From contig NZ_CP037422.1 of NCBI RefSeq assembly GCF_007748175.1, positions 6,402,334 through 6,466,333 on the forward strand: a stretch of 64,000 nt of DNA, given 5' to 3'. Position 1 is the stretch's first letter, and each line of letters begins with the position of its first letter. This document shows, in pieces, positions 48,297 through 58,100 of the stretch. A program made the position numbers and the translations under genes. The notes beneath the pieces are model-generated. The model worked only from the letters and a program-made list of their open reading frames with translations, searched no databases and was not told the DNA's origin. This DNA is from Gimesia aquarii. GTDB taxonomy: Bacteria; Planctomycetota; Planctomycetia; Planctomycetales; Planctomycetaceae.

Positions 48297-50459
48297 TCAG
48301 TCCGCTTCCGTTGGCTCTTCTTCAGACTCATCCTGCTGATCAGGTTCTTCCTCATCCTTATTCGTTAATTCACTCTCCTCTTCGTCTTTTTCATGATTAG
48401 GATTATTAAATTCCTCAGCGCTGATACCGGCCTCCAGAATTTTTTCAGCCTCAGCCTCTCCAGAGCGTCCATAAAACTGCAGAATCAGGAATAATACAAT
48501 GAGACCTACAGGCAAGAGTATGTATGGCTGAATACCAAAACCAACGGGAATATAACCAAATACTAATGAGATAACAGCAACAGTAATCGCATAAGGCATC
48601 TGTGTAAGAACGTGGTCTAGATGGTCCGAACCAGCTGCTGCGGATGAAAGTATCGTCGTATCCGAAATGGGAGAACAGTGATCACCAAAAATAGCACCTG
48701 CCAAAACTCCTCCAATCGTTCCTAACATCAAATGATGGTTGGGATCGACTTCGTTCAAGGGAACTAAAAGACTGTAGGTCACAGAAATCGATAAAGGCAT
48801 CAATAGTCCCATGGTTGACCACGAACTACCGGTGGCAAAGCTGACTGCCGCAGCCAATAGAAATGTAATTGTTGGCATCCAGTTCGGAGAAAGGCTTCCT
48901 GAGAGCAACTCCACTAAAACTCCGGCTGTATCTAGATGGCTCGCATCACAAATTGTGGCAATGGACCATGCTAATACCAGGATCAAGATTGCCAGAAACA
49001 TACTTTTAGCTCCAGCTGACCAGGCTTCAACACATTCATTTAATGAGAGTACTCTAGTAAAACTACAACTAGCAATAGCGGCTATTGAAGCCAGGAACGA
49101 AGAGATCAGCAAGACCCGATTTGGTGACGCATGTTCTAAAACAGTTCGAAAATTCTTTTGCAACAAAGTTTGTCCCGACTCGAACCGCTCAACATTCAGG
49201 CGTTCGATTTCAATTGTCCCTGTCCACATCAGCCCAATCATTACTAGTCCCAGCAAGACGAATAGAGGAATCAATGCATTTCGCAATAACAGGCGATGTG
49301 CCAATTGCCCCTGCTCTGCAACTGTTTCTGCCTCAACGACATTGACTCGCCCTGGCCGAATGACCTGGTCAAATGCAATTGCTCGTACTTCTGCTTTCAA
49401 CATCGGACCATAATCGTGCCCCAAATAGGCAACCAGCCAAACAAAGGCTAATAGTTGTAACGGATAAAAACGATACGGCAGGCTATATAAAAAAGTTGTA
49501 TAATAGTCTTCTGCCATTCCCAAACTAGCATAGGAATCTGCTATATAACCAATTTCCACCCCAACCCACGTTGAGATAATGGCAATTCCTGATACAGGTG
49601 CAGCAGTTGAATCGACGAGAAATGCAAGCTTCTCGCGAGAGACTTTCATGCGATCAGTCATTGGCCGCATCGAACTTCCCACTAACAACGAATTTGCATA
49701 GTCGTCAAAAAAAATAATGAGTCCCAAGAACCAGGTCATGAGCTGACTGTGTTCGCGTTTAGACGCGTATTTTGACAGCCTGTTTACTAACGCAGCGGAG
49801 CCTCCCCCCACAGACATGACTCCTACCATTGCACCAAGGAACATCGTAAACAGGATGATCATCAAATGGGAATTATCAGGATTGCCTGGCTCTACAATCT
49901 CATGGATTACAAAAGTATCCAGAGTATGCACAAATCCGAGAAACAAGTTCCCGTGCGCTAAAATAACGGCGCCACTCCAGACACTTACCAGCAAAGCAAG
50001 AATGATATTTCGAAACCAGATGGCCAGTACAACAGCTAAGACGGGAGGCAATAAACTCAGCCATTTTGAGATACGATAAACCTCTAACGAACCTGTACCT
50101 CGAATGTCAGGATCGACAATAATCAGATCCTGAGTAATGAAGACCTTCTGGTTTTGTGTCAGATCGGTCTTTAATTCTAAAATACCGTTCTTAAAAGGAG
50201 GTAACGCAGTATCAACCCCTTTAACCCAAAGCTCCAAACCAAGAATTTCCTGGGGATGACCAGAGAATTCCTTATCCAATTCCCCTTCTACAGTGAGAGC
50301 ACGGATGGTTACTTTACTGACAGGGATGCCGATGACGGTAACATCCGGAGCTTCAATCGTATATCTTGCAGGCTCTTTCTGTAGAGGCACATCCGAGATC
50401 TTCTCAGACTGCCCTAAGAAACTTGCCAAAATTATCAGATAGGATTGAATCGCCGCCAT
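48297..50459 (-). CDS. NhaC-family Na+/H+ antiporter with extracytoplasmic N-terminal domain
   Basis: A 720-residue membrane protein. Residues 1-20 look like a signal or anchor, followed by about 110 residues of beta-rich, non-membrane sequence. The remainder is an NhaC-type antiporter with about eleven membrane helices, including the conserved FLGAMVGVMSVGGG, FDDYANSLLVG, DSTAAPVSG and GDHCSPISDTTILS segments. Such proteins exchange Na+ for H+ (some take malate/lactate). The C-terminus is an acidic Glu/Asp-rich tail of about 60 residues. The N-terminal extension is unusual for NhaC; its role is unknown. A GAGG ribosome site precedes the ATG by about six bases. Confidence 0.88.
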   Translation of the reverse strand: MAAIQSYLIILASFLGQSEKISDVPLQKEPARYTIEAPDVTVIGIPVSKVTIRALTVEGELDKEFSGHPQEILGLELWVKGVDTALPPFKNGILELKTDLTQNQKVFITQDLIIVDPDIRGTGSLEVYRISKWLSLLPPVLAVVLAIWFRNIILALLVSVWSGAVILAHGNLFLGFVHTLDTFVIHEIVEPGNPDNSHLMIILFTMFLGAMVGVMSVGGGSAALVNRLSKYASKREHSQLMTWFLGLIIFFDDYANSLLVGSSMRPMTDRMKVSREKLAFLVDSTAAPVSGIAIISTWVGVEIGYIADSYASLGMAEDYYTTFLYSLPYRFYPLQLLAFVWLVAYLGHDYGPMLKAEVRAIAFDQVIRPGRVNVVEAETVAEQGQLAHRLLLRNALIPLFVLLGLVMIGLMWTGTIEIERLNVERFESGQTLLQKNFRTVLEHASPNRVLLISSFLASIAAIASCSFTRVLSLNECVEAWSAGAKSMFLAILILVLAWSIATICDASHLDTAGVLVELLSGSLSPNWMPTITFLLAAAVSFATGSSWSTMGLLMPLSISVTYSLLVPLNEVDPNHHLMLGTIGGVLAGAIFGDHCSPISDTTILSSAAAGSDHLDHVLTQMPYAITVAVISLVFGYIPVGFGIQPYILLPVGLIVLFLILQFYGRSGEAEAEKILEAGISAEEFNNPNHEKDEEESELTNKDEEEPDQQDESEEEPTEAD

Positions 50460-50643
50460 CGTCCCTCAGGCTGCTTAATCAAATAAAGGAAGGGTTCAAA
50501 AAGATCAAGCTCACACGAAATCATAGTTTCCAAACGTCCTGCTGGCTATATTGAAACCGATCCCTGTCTGATCTGCAAGCGATGATTTGGAGAAAGTCGC
50601 TTGATTTATATCCCTTTAAGCCTTTTGTTACTTAATGAAGCCA

Positions 50644-51888
50644 TTATTCTTTCGGACCTTCAATTGGCCAGTAAAGATGAAATGTCATTCCTCGGTCTGC
50701 ATTCACTTCCGCCTCTATTGATCCACCATGAAGCGAAATGATTCGCCAACACTTCGATAAGCCAAATCCTAACCCCCGACCGGCTTGTCTTGCAGAAAAG
50801 AATGGATCAAACAAATGCTCTTTCTCTTGTTCTGTTAACCCCGGACCGTCATCAACGACTCGGATATGCATAATACGAATCGAATTTTGTGTCATTTCCT
50901 CTGCAGAAATCTCAATACAATCACCAGTTTTAAGAACCTGCAAGCTGTTTAGAATCAAATTACTGAGAACGACCTTCCACTGAACTTCATCAGCCCAGAT
51001 TGCAAGCAAACTCGAAAGCTTTATAGAAACATCAACGCCAGCTTTGGAAATTTTTTCGTTCAAACTGTTTAAAACTTCCTGAGTCATTTCTTGCAAATTG
51101 AGTGAAACGGGGTGAGGCGCAGGCGGTCGAGCGAATAACATTGCATCGCCAATCATATCCCGAATGCGGTAAGCTTGCCCTCCAATTGTTGCCAGAGACT
51201 GTCTGCGCTGTGGGTCTGTCTCCTCTTTGAGCAGCATCTGCACACGCCCTACAATCGTAGCAACGGGATTGTTAATCTCATGTCCGGCGCCGGCTGCAAA
51301 TTCAGCCATCGCTTCCAGCTTATCTGAACTGGGTACAATTTTTTGTCCGAAGCTTAAATTCTGATTCGGCTCAGGAAGATTTCCACTTTTTAAAGCAGAA
51401 TAATTCTGTAGTCTTTGTTCCAATGCTTGAGATAACAATCGCTGACTCAAATTTATCAACTGTGAAATAACAGGAACCTCATCTGTTAATTTCGTTGAAG
51501 AAAAAACATAGACTCCTGCAATCTCAGCTTGATCACATGAAAATGAAAAATAATCGAATGCTGTTTCGGAAATCTGACTCAATAACTGCCCTTGTTCAAA
51601 TACAGATTGAGTCTGCTCTGTAATCGGACGATCTTTTGAGAGCTCTATGCTATCAGTATTAAAACAATGAGCTTCATTTTCAGAAGATCTAAAAATACCA
51701 GCAGATAATTTTAAGTTCTCACGCTCTAAAACGGCAAGATAAACTGCTTCAGCAGCCGTTGCTTCACACCAGACTAGAGACAATTCGCTGATCACGGAGC
51801 TCAGAGATCGCGCAGGAACCAGTGAAAACAAACGTCTATAATAAGCATCCGGTAATTGACCACCAACGATACCGGCTTCGCTCGACAT
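50644..51888 (-). CDS. Histidine kinase with GAF-like sensor domain
   Basis: A 414-residue soluble histidine kinase. A GAF-like N-terminal sensor region (residues 10-160) precedes the phosphoacceptor helix GAGHEINNP (His203) and the ATP-binding domain with the N box LSNLILNSLQ, G1 VVDDGPGL and G2 GRGLGFGLSKC. It has no membrane segments, so it likely senses a cytoplasmic signal. I chose ATG 51888 because GGAG lies six bases upstream; longer frames start at 51942 and 51900. The response regulator gene lies immediately upstream on the same strand (81-base gap), so they probably form a two-component system. Confidence 0.9.
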   Translation of the reverse strand: MSSEAGIVGGQLPDAYYRRLFSLVPARSLSSVISELSLVWCEATAAEAVYLAVLERENLKLSAGIFRSSENEAHCFNTDSIELSKDRPITEQTQSVFEQGQLLSQISETAFDYFSFSCDQAEIAGVYVFSSTKLTDEVPVISQLINLSQRLLSQALEQRLQNYSALKSGNLPEPNQNLSFGQKIVPSSDKLEAMAEFAAGAGHEINNPVATIVGRVQMLLKEETDPQRRQSLATIGGQAYRIRDMIGDAMLFARPPAPHPVSLNLQEMTQEVLNSLNEKISKAGVDVSIKLSSLLAIWADEVQWKVVLSNLILNSLQVLKTGDCIEISAEEMTQNSIRIMHIRVVDDGPGLTEQEKEHLFDPFFSARQAGRGLGFGLSKCWRIISLHGGSIEAEVNADRGMTFHLYWPIEGPKE

Positions 51889-51969
51889 CTGATACTCCAT
51901 ACAACAGAATTCATGACGATCGGAATAAAACCCGACCATCATGAAACTGATGATTGTGTGATCCCGAAA

Positions 51970-52563
51970 TTAACCGGCAGCGTGAACTGATTCCAGATTC
52001 AGAAGCGTGCAAACACGGTCTGCTAATTGTTCTACTTCAAACGGCTTCTGCATGAAGTCATTGGCACCTGCAGCTTTCAGGTCATCAATTTTGTCTGCTT
52101 CAACCATACCGCTGATACAGATAATTTTCACATCATCCATAGAGGAGTCAGAGCGAACTCGCTGGCAAACTTCCTTACCGTTAATGTCCGGCAGCATAAC
52201 GTCCAGAATAATAATATCAGGGTGATATTCCTTCACCATCATCCCAGCATCAAAGCCATTATTGGCAACTCGAATCTCAAACCGGGAATCGGCGTCCAGT
52301 ACATCTCGGATTAACTCTACCAGCTCTTCATCATCATCAACAATTAAAGCTTTTCGCTTTCCGCTTTCCAAGGCATCGGTAGGAATTCCGTTGTCCTTCA
52401 TAAATTTAAACAAGACGTCGCGCGGAATTCTGCGAAAGCGAGAACCGGGCACCCGAAACCCTTTTAATTGGCCCGAATCAAAACAGCGGATAATCGTCTG
52501 TTGACTCACTTTGCAAATCTTTGCGGCTTCGCCTGTGGTAAAAACCGTTTTCATATTGCTCAT
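51970..52563 (-). CDS. Response regulator with N-terminal excisionase-type HTH
   Basis: A 197-residue protein of unusual order. The N-terminus (residues 5-60) is a MerR/excisionase-type winged HTH, seen as TVFTTGEAAKICKVSQQT and FRVPGSRFRR. The C-terminus is a CheY-like receiver domain with acidic pocket Asp76/Asp77 in IVDDDEE, phosphoacceptor Asp121 in IILDVMLPD, and the conserved lysine in FMQKPF. The standard order is receiver first. The start at ATG 52563 has a GGA near; a second ATG is at 52554; the longer frame to 52674 is not supported. It is upstream of the histidine kinase gene and probably its partner. Targets unknown. Confidence 0.88.
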   Translation of the reverse strand: MSNMKTVFTTGEAAKICKVSQQTIIRCFDSGQLKGFRVPGSRFRRIPRDVLFKFMKDNGIPTDALESGKRKALIVDDDEELVELIRDVLDADSRFEIRVANNGFDAGMMVKEYHPDIIILDVMLPDINGKEVCQRVRSDSSMDDVKIICISGMVEADKIDDLKAAGANDFMQKPFEVEQLADRVCTLLNLESVHAAG

Positions 52564-53107
52564 CCATCCTTTGAAGACCCGCTCAATTGAGCAGGAAAGA
52601 CCAAGCGCTTTAAGGTTATTACAACATGCAATAACCGAGCCCCTGCGCATTGATAGCGATGACCCGTTCATCATTACCTCTGCATGAAACTGACATCTCC
52701 ATAATCAGCCTCTTATCTATTCACCTGAATCCAAGTAAACTGATAAAAAACCGCATCCTCCAAGGTGCAGTCATGTGGCCCGTTTACTTGCCAAACGCTA
52801 CTGATTTTCCAGACGTCACAAGTATCCTACATAGATACAAACGCCAAAACTTTCAATACCGCTTGACTTTACCAGTATTATCAATAACTCCGATTGTATC
52901 TATTCTGACGATATGGTCAACACGCATTCCGGGACTTGAGCCAATAATTGAAATAAATACATACGAAGTAACCACTTACACATAATTAGACCAGTTATTT
53001 CATACTATAAATTCAGATAGACTTTCTCAAGACCCACCTGAACATATCAAAAAAAACAGATATATCTGGAGGCTTCAAACAGAAATATGCTGCTAAATTG
53101 TAAGGAT
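52564..53107. other. Gap with no recognisable gene
   Basis: This interval lies upstream of the response regulator and downstream of mnmG. A plus-strand frame of 111 codons (52650-52985) overlaps no ribosome site and has an unconvincing composition. I see no terminator for mnmG and no firm promoter. Confidence 0.4.
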
Positions 53108-54940
53108 TTAAGTCGCCATTCGACTTGAGCTATTTAGATATAGTACCAGCACTGTTAAATCAGCCGGGGTGACGCCACTGATTCTACCTGCTTGTCCCAC
53201 GTTTCTGGGTTTAACTCGAGATAATTTTTCCTTGGCTTCATTACGCAAATTAGGAACAACCTGGTAATCAATATGGTCAGGTATGTGCAGTGCTTCAACA
53301 TTTTTCTGCTTCTCAATCTCGGCAGTTTGACGACGGATATATCCAGCATACTGCACTTCAATCAGCGTCTGTTGTATGGCACGTTCTGAGAAGTGAAAGT
53401 CCTCCAATGCTGGTGCAAACTCACTAATTTGAGTCCAACCAATATCTTGACGACGAAGCCACTCTTCCAAAGTATTGCCTTGATAACGAGTGCTCTGAAT
53501 AAACTGGGCAGCCTTTTTGAGTTCTGTGTCATACGCTTGGTATTTCTGCCAACGTTCGTTAGAAACAGAACCAATACGACGACCAACAGGCGTCATACGA
53601 CGATCGGCGTTATCCTGTCTCAGTAATAAACGAAATTCTGCCCGAGAAGTAAACATGCGGTACGGCTCATCCACTCCTTTCGTAACAAGATCGTCAATCA
53701 GAACTCCCAAATAAGCCTCATTCCGATCTAAAATAAAATCATCTTTGCGAGCAATTTTCAATGCCGCATTTAGCCCGGCTAACAATCCTTGACCAGCGGC
53801 TTCTTCATAACCAGTTGTGCCATTAAGCTGGCCTGCAAAGTAGAGGCCTTCTACTTGTTTCGTTTCAAGGGTTGGGTTCAACTGAGTAGGAGTCGCAAAA
53901 TCATATTCAACAGCATAGCCATACCGCATAATCTCGGTATTTTCCAGCCCTCGTATAGAATGAATCATCTTGTCTTGCACGTCACGCGGTAGACTTGTAG
54001 AAATACCATTGCAGTAATACTCGTTCGTATAACGCCCTTCTGGTTCAAGAAAGATCTGATGAGAGTCACGTTCTGCAAAACGTACTACTTTATCTTCGAT
54101 CGAAGGACAATAGCGTGGCCCTGTAGAATTGATCTGACCAGAATACATCGGTGCTCGGTCGAGATTTTCATTAATCAACTTATGAACGTAGTCATTCGTC
54201 TCTGTCAAATAACAAGACATTTGCGGTTGATTTATTTTTTCTGTCATAAACGAAAACGGTTGGGGATCTTCATCTCCAGGTTGTTCATCGAGCACTGAAA
54301 AGTTAATCGTACGACCGTTCAACCGTGCAGGGGTTCCTGTTTTAAAACGCTGAAGCTCAAACCCAAGATGAACCAGGCTATCTGAAAGAGTTCCTGTCGT
54401 CCCTTCACCAGCGCGGCCCCCTTTGGTCTTAGCTTCTCCCGTATGCATAATTGCCTGCAGGAATGTTCCTGTTGTGAGAATCACTGCACGACAATGATAT
54501 TGTGCGTCGCCATGAACTATCACTCCCGAAATCCGATCCTGTTCTACAATCAGCCCCTTGACCATTTCCTGTCTGAGAGTCAGATTTTCCTGTTGCTCAA
54601 CCTTCCATTTCATGCAGAATTGATAGGCCTTTTTATCTGCTTGCGCACGTGGACTATGCATAGCAGGACCTTTAGAAAGATTGAGCATGCGAAACTGAAT
54701 TCCCGTTTCATCGATCACACGTCCCATCTCACCACCAAGGGCATCGATTTCACGAACAATTTGCCCCTTAGCAACCCCTCCAATTGCAGGATTACAACTC
54801 ATCTGACCAACGGTATCGCAGTTCATAGTTAAGAGTGCGGTTTTTGCGCCTAAACGTGCTGCAGCCAATGCTGCTTCACAGCCTGCATGCCCGGCTCCCA
54901 CGACAACCACATCATATTCATAGTAAACCGACGGACTCAT
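53108..54940 (-). CDS. mnmG: tRNA uridine-5-carboxymethylaminomethyl modification enzyme MnmG
   Basis: MnmG (GidA) together with MnmE makes the cmnm5U modification at the wobble base of certain tRNAs using FAD and NADH. The 610-residue protein begins with the FAD Rossmann motif VVVVGAGHAGCEAA, then has CNPAIGGVAKG and GEMGRVIDETGIQFRMLN. The FAD-binding and insertion domains are followed by the C-terminal helical domain with YAGYIRRQ, which contacts tRNA and MnmE. Length matches the family. It is the first or second gene of a minus-strand group with ruvB just upstream (30 bases). Confidence 0.96.
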   Translation of the reverse strand: MSPSVYYEYDVVVVGAGHAGCEAALAAARLGAKTALLTMNCDTVGQMSCNPAIGGVAKGQIVREIDALGGEMGRVIDETGIQFRMLNLSKGPAMHSPRAQADKKAYQFCMKWKVEQQENLTLRQEMVKGLIVEQDRISGVIVHGDAQYHCRAVILTTGTFLQAIMHTGEAKTKGGRAGEGTTGTLSDSLVHLGFELQRFKTGTPARLNGRTINFSVLDEQPGDEDPQPFSFMTEKINQPQMSCYLTETNDYVHKLINENLDRAPMYSGQINSTGPRYCPSIEDKVVRFAERDSHQIFLEPEGRYTNEYYCNGISTSLPRDVQDKMIHSIRGLENTEIMRYGYAVEYDFATPTQLNPTLETKQVEGLYFAGQLNGTTGYEEAAGQGLLAGLNAALKIARKDDFILDRNEAYLGVLIDDLVTKGVDEPYRMFTSRAEFRLLLRQDNADRRMTPVGRRIGSVSNERWQKYQAYDTELKKAAQFIQSTRYQGNTLEEWLRRQDIGWTQISEFAPALEDFHFSERAIQQTLIEVQYAGYIRRQTAEIEKQKNVEALHIPDHIDYQVVPNLRNEAKEKLSRVKPRNVGQAGRISGVTPADLTVLVLYLNSSSRMAT

Positions 54941-54970
54941 AGTTTTGCTTTGTAAAATAAAAGATCTGTC

Positions 54971-56041
54971 TTAGCTGAATAGTTTACCCGAATCGGGTAA
55001 CGACATTTTGAGATGTTCTAATGCTGACATTGTGACGACTCGGCCGCGGGGAGAACGTTGAATAAATCCGCATCGCAATAAAAATGGCTCAACTTCATCT
55101 TCTAATGTATCTGCAGGAATATTCAAACTATGACCAAGTGCTTGAACTCCGGCAGGTCCGCCAGAAAATGTTTTGATAAGAGTTTCCAGATAGCGCCTGT
55201 CTTGTCGTTCCAGACCAAGCTGATCAATCTCTAACATCTCAAACGCACGGTTCACAACTTCGGTTGTGATCCTTCCATCAGCTTTACTTGTGGCAAAATC
55301 ACGTGCCCAACGTAAAAGGTTATTGGCTTTACGCGGAGTGCCGCGACTGCGTCTGGCTATCTCAAACGCGGAATCATCAGAAATTTCAGTCCGCAGCTTC
55401 TTCGAATTTCTCCGGACAATTTCGATCAATTCATCGTCTTCATAAAAATCCAAATGTTCTCGGCGTACAAATCGGTCGCGTAATGGAGCTGTTAACATAC
55501 CACTACGTGTTGTTGCACCAATGACTGTGAATTTTTGCAACTTCATATTGACCGTGCGGGCATTGAGACCCTCGCCTAGTGTAATATCAACCCGGAAGTC
55601 TTCCATGGCGGGATAGATGAATTCCTCAACTGTCGCCGGCATACGATGAATCTCATCAATAAATAAAAACGAACCATGACTGGCATTTGTCAAGAAAGGC
55701 AACAGATCCTTGGGAGCACTTAATGAAGGTCCGGAAGTAATTTGTAACTCAGTTCCCAGTTCTTTGGGCAACACAGAGGCAAGAGTTGTCTTTCCTAATC
55801 CGGGTGGACCATCCAGTAAGAGATGCCCCAATGGCTCATTTCGTTTTCTGGTCGCGTCGAGGAAAACTTCTAATCGTTCAACAACCTGTCTTTGCCCAAC
55901 AACCTCACTAAGCCTTTGAGGTCGTAGCGCATCATCATACTCTGCATCATCGGCCATATAGCCAGTATGCCAAGTATCTTCCGACCCGGAAAAATCGTCT
56001 TCCGGGTCATCCTCCCCCTTAATGACGGGCTCACGAACCAT
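54971..56041 (-). CDS. ruvB: Holliday junction helicase motor RuvB
   Basis: RuvB is the hexameric AAA+ motor of RuvABC that drives Holliday junction migration. The 356-residue protein has Walker [10 protein letters not shown], Walker B LFIDEIHR, sensor 1 [10 protein letters not shown], the arginine finger region [12 protein letters not shown], and a C-terminal winged-helix domain (PHLSP-like region replaced here by [14 protein letters not shown] and [11 protein letters not shown]). A 30-residue acidic N-terminal extension ([13 protein letters not shown]) is longer than in E. coli. The longest frame starts at TTG 56053; the ATG at 56041 is preferred. Neighbours are mnmG downstream and a zinc-ribbon gene upstream; yebC is two genes away. 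Confidence 0.95.
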   Translation of the reverse strand: MVREPVIKGEDDPEDDFSGSEDTWHTGYMADDAEYDDALRPQRLSEVVGQRQVVERLEVFLDATRKRNEPLGHLLLDGPPGLGKTTLASVLPKELGTELQITSGPSLSAPKDLLPFLTNASHGSFLFIDEIHRMPATVEEFIYPAMEDFRVDITLGEGLNARTVNMKLQKFTVIGATTRSGMLTAPLRDRFVRREHLDFYEDDELIEIVRRNSKKLRTEISDDSAFEIARRSRGTPRKANNLLRWARDFATSKADGRITTEVVNRAFEMLEIDQLGLERQDRRYLETLIKTFSGGPAGVQALGHSLNIPADTLEDEVEPFLLRCGFIQRSPRGRVVTMSALEHLKMSLPDSGKLFS

Positions 56042-56188
56042 GCTATTGTCCAAGTTCTCATGTACAGTGTTAAGGAACTGCTCAGCCCCTGTTCAATTGC
56101 CGATATCATAGCAAAAGAACTCCCTTGCCGTAAAACCCAGACAAGAGAGCTCTTAAGAATTGCCGATGCTTTTGCGTAATGATACTGC

Positions 56189-57211
56189 TTATTGATTGGT
56201 CATTTCAGCGTAAGCAACGGTCTGTGCCATGTAAGTAAAGGGAATGATGAAGATCAAACCGATCCCCAAAGTGACCACTGCCCCCAATATCGTAATCAAA
56301 CCTAACAAAATTGACAGACCAAACAGATTCAGCAGATTACCAGCTGTCACTTTCCGAGCTTCTGAGAATGATTCAATTCCAGGTAAATTCCGATCAACCA
56401 GAATAAACGAGTATGGCCAAAACATAAGCGCTACGATAATGCCGGGAATAATCAACAATAAAAACCCCAGAAAAGTGAGTATACCATAGATAATAAAGCA
56501 AAGAAACATGCGCCCGAGAAAAGGGCCACAACTAAACATGACGTTCAATTCAGGATTCTCCCCACGGACAATCTTGAGAAAAGTAAGCTGGCCTCCCAAC
56601 TGAACGTAGAACAAAATTCCATACACTAAAATGTTTTGTAGAAGTGCTACTGGAATTTGAGCCAAAGGAGCCATGTCTCCTCCCACCATCGAAACCAAGG
56701 CAACTCCCAGTAGTGCTGCCACGATGCCAATAGCAAAAGCTCCAATAAAGTAAATTAATCCAGCCAGCAATGGTACTCCAAGAACCATACCTAAATTGGC
56801 TTTATATACTTCCCACGTACGAGAAAAAACCTCACCAATACTGAAAACGCGTGGCTCCCAACGGCCTCCTTTTCTGCCCGAAGCCTGTAAGGTCTCACCA
56901 CAGGCCTCGCATTTTATAGCGCCAACACTAACAGGAGCACCGCACATGGGACAGTCAATGGTTTCTTGGTTCAGAAAACTGTCCTCTTCCCTGACCGGGG
57001 AATCCGCGAGGAAACTCTGATCCTCACTCACAGGAGATTCACTATCGAATTCACCAAAACCGTCAAACCCATCATCACTAGCAGCGACATCTTCTGGCAT
57101 GGGCACACTGATCGGTTCTCCACATTGGGGGCATTTGGCTCGACGACCGGCTTTGTCATCAGAAGTTTTCAAGACTTTATTGCAATGCGAGCAACTGAAT
57201 TCAATCGTCAA
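56189..57211 (-). CDS. Zinc-ribbon membrane protein (DUF975/YciC-like)
   Basis: A 340-residue protein. The N-terminal 110 residues hold two zinc ribbons, CSHC...CPQCG and CPMCG...CEACG, separated by an acidic linker. The rest has about six hydrophobic helices (starting after EVFSRTWEVYKANLG), of the kind seen in DUF975/YciC-type membrane proteins of unknown function. The TTG start at 57211 is supported by AAGGGG eight bases upstream; there is no ATG before the first Cys pair. It sits between yebC and ruvB on the same strand, with gaps of about 30 and 150 bases, so an operon link to recombination genes is possible but unproven. Confidence 0.75.
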   Translation of the reverse strand: MTIEFSCSHCNKVLKTSDDKAGRRAKCPQCGEPISVPMPEDVAASDDGFDGFGEFDSESPVSEDQSFLADSPVREEDSFLNQETIDCPMCGAPVSVGAIKCEACGETLQASGRKGGRWEPRVFSIGEVFSRTWEVYKANLGMVLGVPLLAGLIYFIGAFAIGIVAALLGVALVSMVGGDMAPLAQIPVALLQNILVYGILFYVQLGGQLTFLKIVRGENPELNVMFSCGPFLGRMFLCFIIYGILTFLGFLLLIIPGIIVALMFWPYSFILVDRNLPGIESFSEARKVTAGNLLNLFGLSILLGLITILGAVVTLGIGLIFIIPFTYMAQTVAYAEMTNQ

Positions 57212-57240
57212 GTTTCCACCCCTTAAAACAAGATTTTTGT

Positions 57241-57993
57241 TTAATCCGCTATGACCTCAGCCATAATTTCATCCGGAATATTAAAGTTCGCAGTTACACT
57301 TTGCACATCATCGTGATCTTCTAAAGCTTCCATTAGTTTGAGGACTTTTTTACCGTCATTCACCCCCAGATCGACAGTATTTGCTGGAATCCGTGAAATT
57401 TCTGCCAGATTCGTTGGAATTTTTCTGTTTTCAAATTCCTCGGATACGTGTTGGAAAGATTCGACGCTACAGGTAACTTCGAAGACATCACCATTGGCAG
57501 AGACATCGTCTGCTCCTGCTTCCAATGCGATCTCAAATAATTCATCTTCAACGACATTCTCTGTGGGAACCAGAAAAAGGCCTTTCCGCTCAAACATCCA
57601 GGCAACACAGCCTGTACTGCCAAGATTACCACCGTGTACTTCAAAAATCTTGCGGATCTCTCCAGCGGTACGGTTACGATTTTCAGTCAGGATATCACAT
57701 AACACCGCCACCCCGGCTGCACCATATCCCTCATAGACGAGCTCTTCAAATTTTTCTCCAGTTAACTCGCCACACCCTTTTTTCACCGCGCGATCAATGT
57801 TTTCCTTGGGCATACTCGCTTTGCGGGCTTTATCAATTGCATACCGCAAGGCTAAGTTCATAGCAGGATCTCCCCCACCATGTTGTGCCGCCACGATAAT
57901 CGCGCGGCTCAATTTGCCGAACAGTTTACCCCGCTTTTTATCAATCACCCCTTTCTTAGCGGCGATATTTGCCCAATGTGAATGCCCTGCCAT
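57241..57993 (-). CDS. YebC/PmpR-family protein
   Basis: A 250-residue cytoplasmic protein of the YebC/PmpR/TACO1 family. It begins MAGHSHWANIAAKKG, and has the three-domain layout with LYEGYGAAGVAVLCDILTENRNR and GCVAWMFERKG as landmarks. Earlier work called these transcriptional regulators; more recent data link TACO1/YebC to ribosome function at proline-rich stretches. The genetic linkage with ruvB is common in bacteria (yebC-ruvCAB). The next gene downstream is the zinc-ribbon membrane protein. Confidence 0.95.
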   Translation of the reverse strand: MAGHSHWANIAAKKGVIDKKRGKLFGKLSRAIIVAAQHGGGDPAMNLALRYAIDKARKASMPKENIDRAVKKGCGELTGEKFEELVYEGYGAAGVAVLCDILTENRNRTAGEIRKIFEVHGGNLGSTGCVAWMFERKGLFLVPTENVVEDELFEIALEAGADDVSANGDVFEVTCSVESFQHVSEEFENRKIPTNLAEISRIPANTVDLGVNDGKKVLKLMEALEDHDDVQSVTANFNIPDEIMAEVIAD

Positions 57994-58100
57994 TTATAAA
58001 TTCGCTCAGTTGAATAAAAGTGATTAACCTGCGTCAGAATAACACAGGCAAGAAATAAGTTAACGCGATATTATCAGATTCGCTAGCTTGAAAAAAATGA

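Noticed and set aside
52650..52985. 111-codon plus-strand frame upstream of the response regulator
   Set aside because: No ribosome site and no recognisable pattern; the composition (many Ser, Ile, Leu) looks like intergenic sequence.
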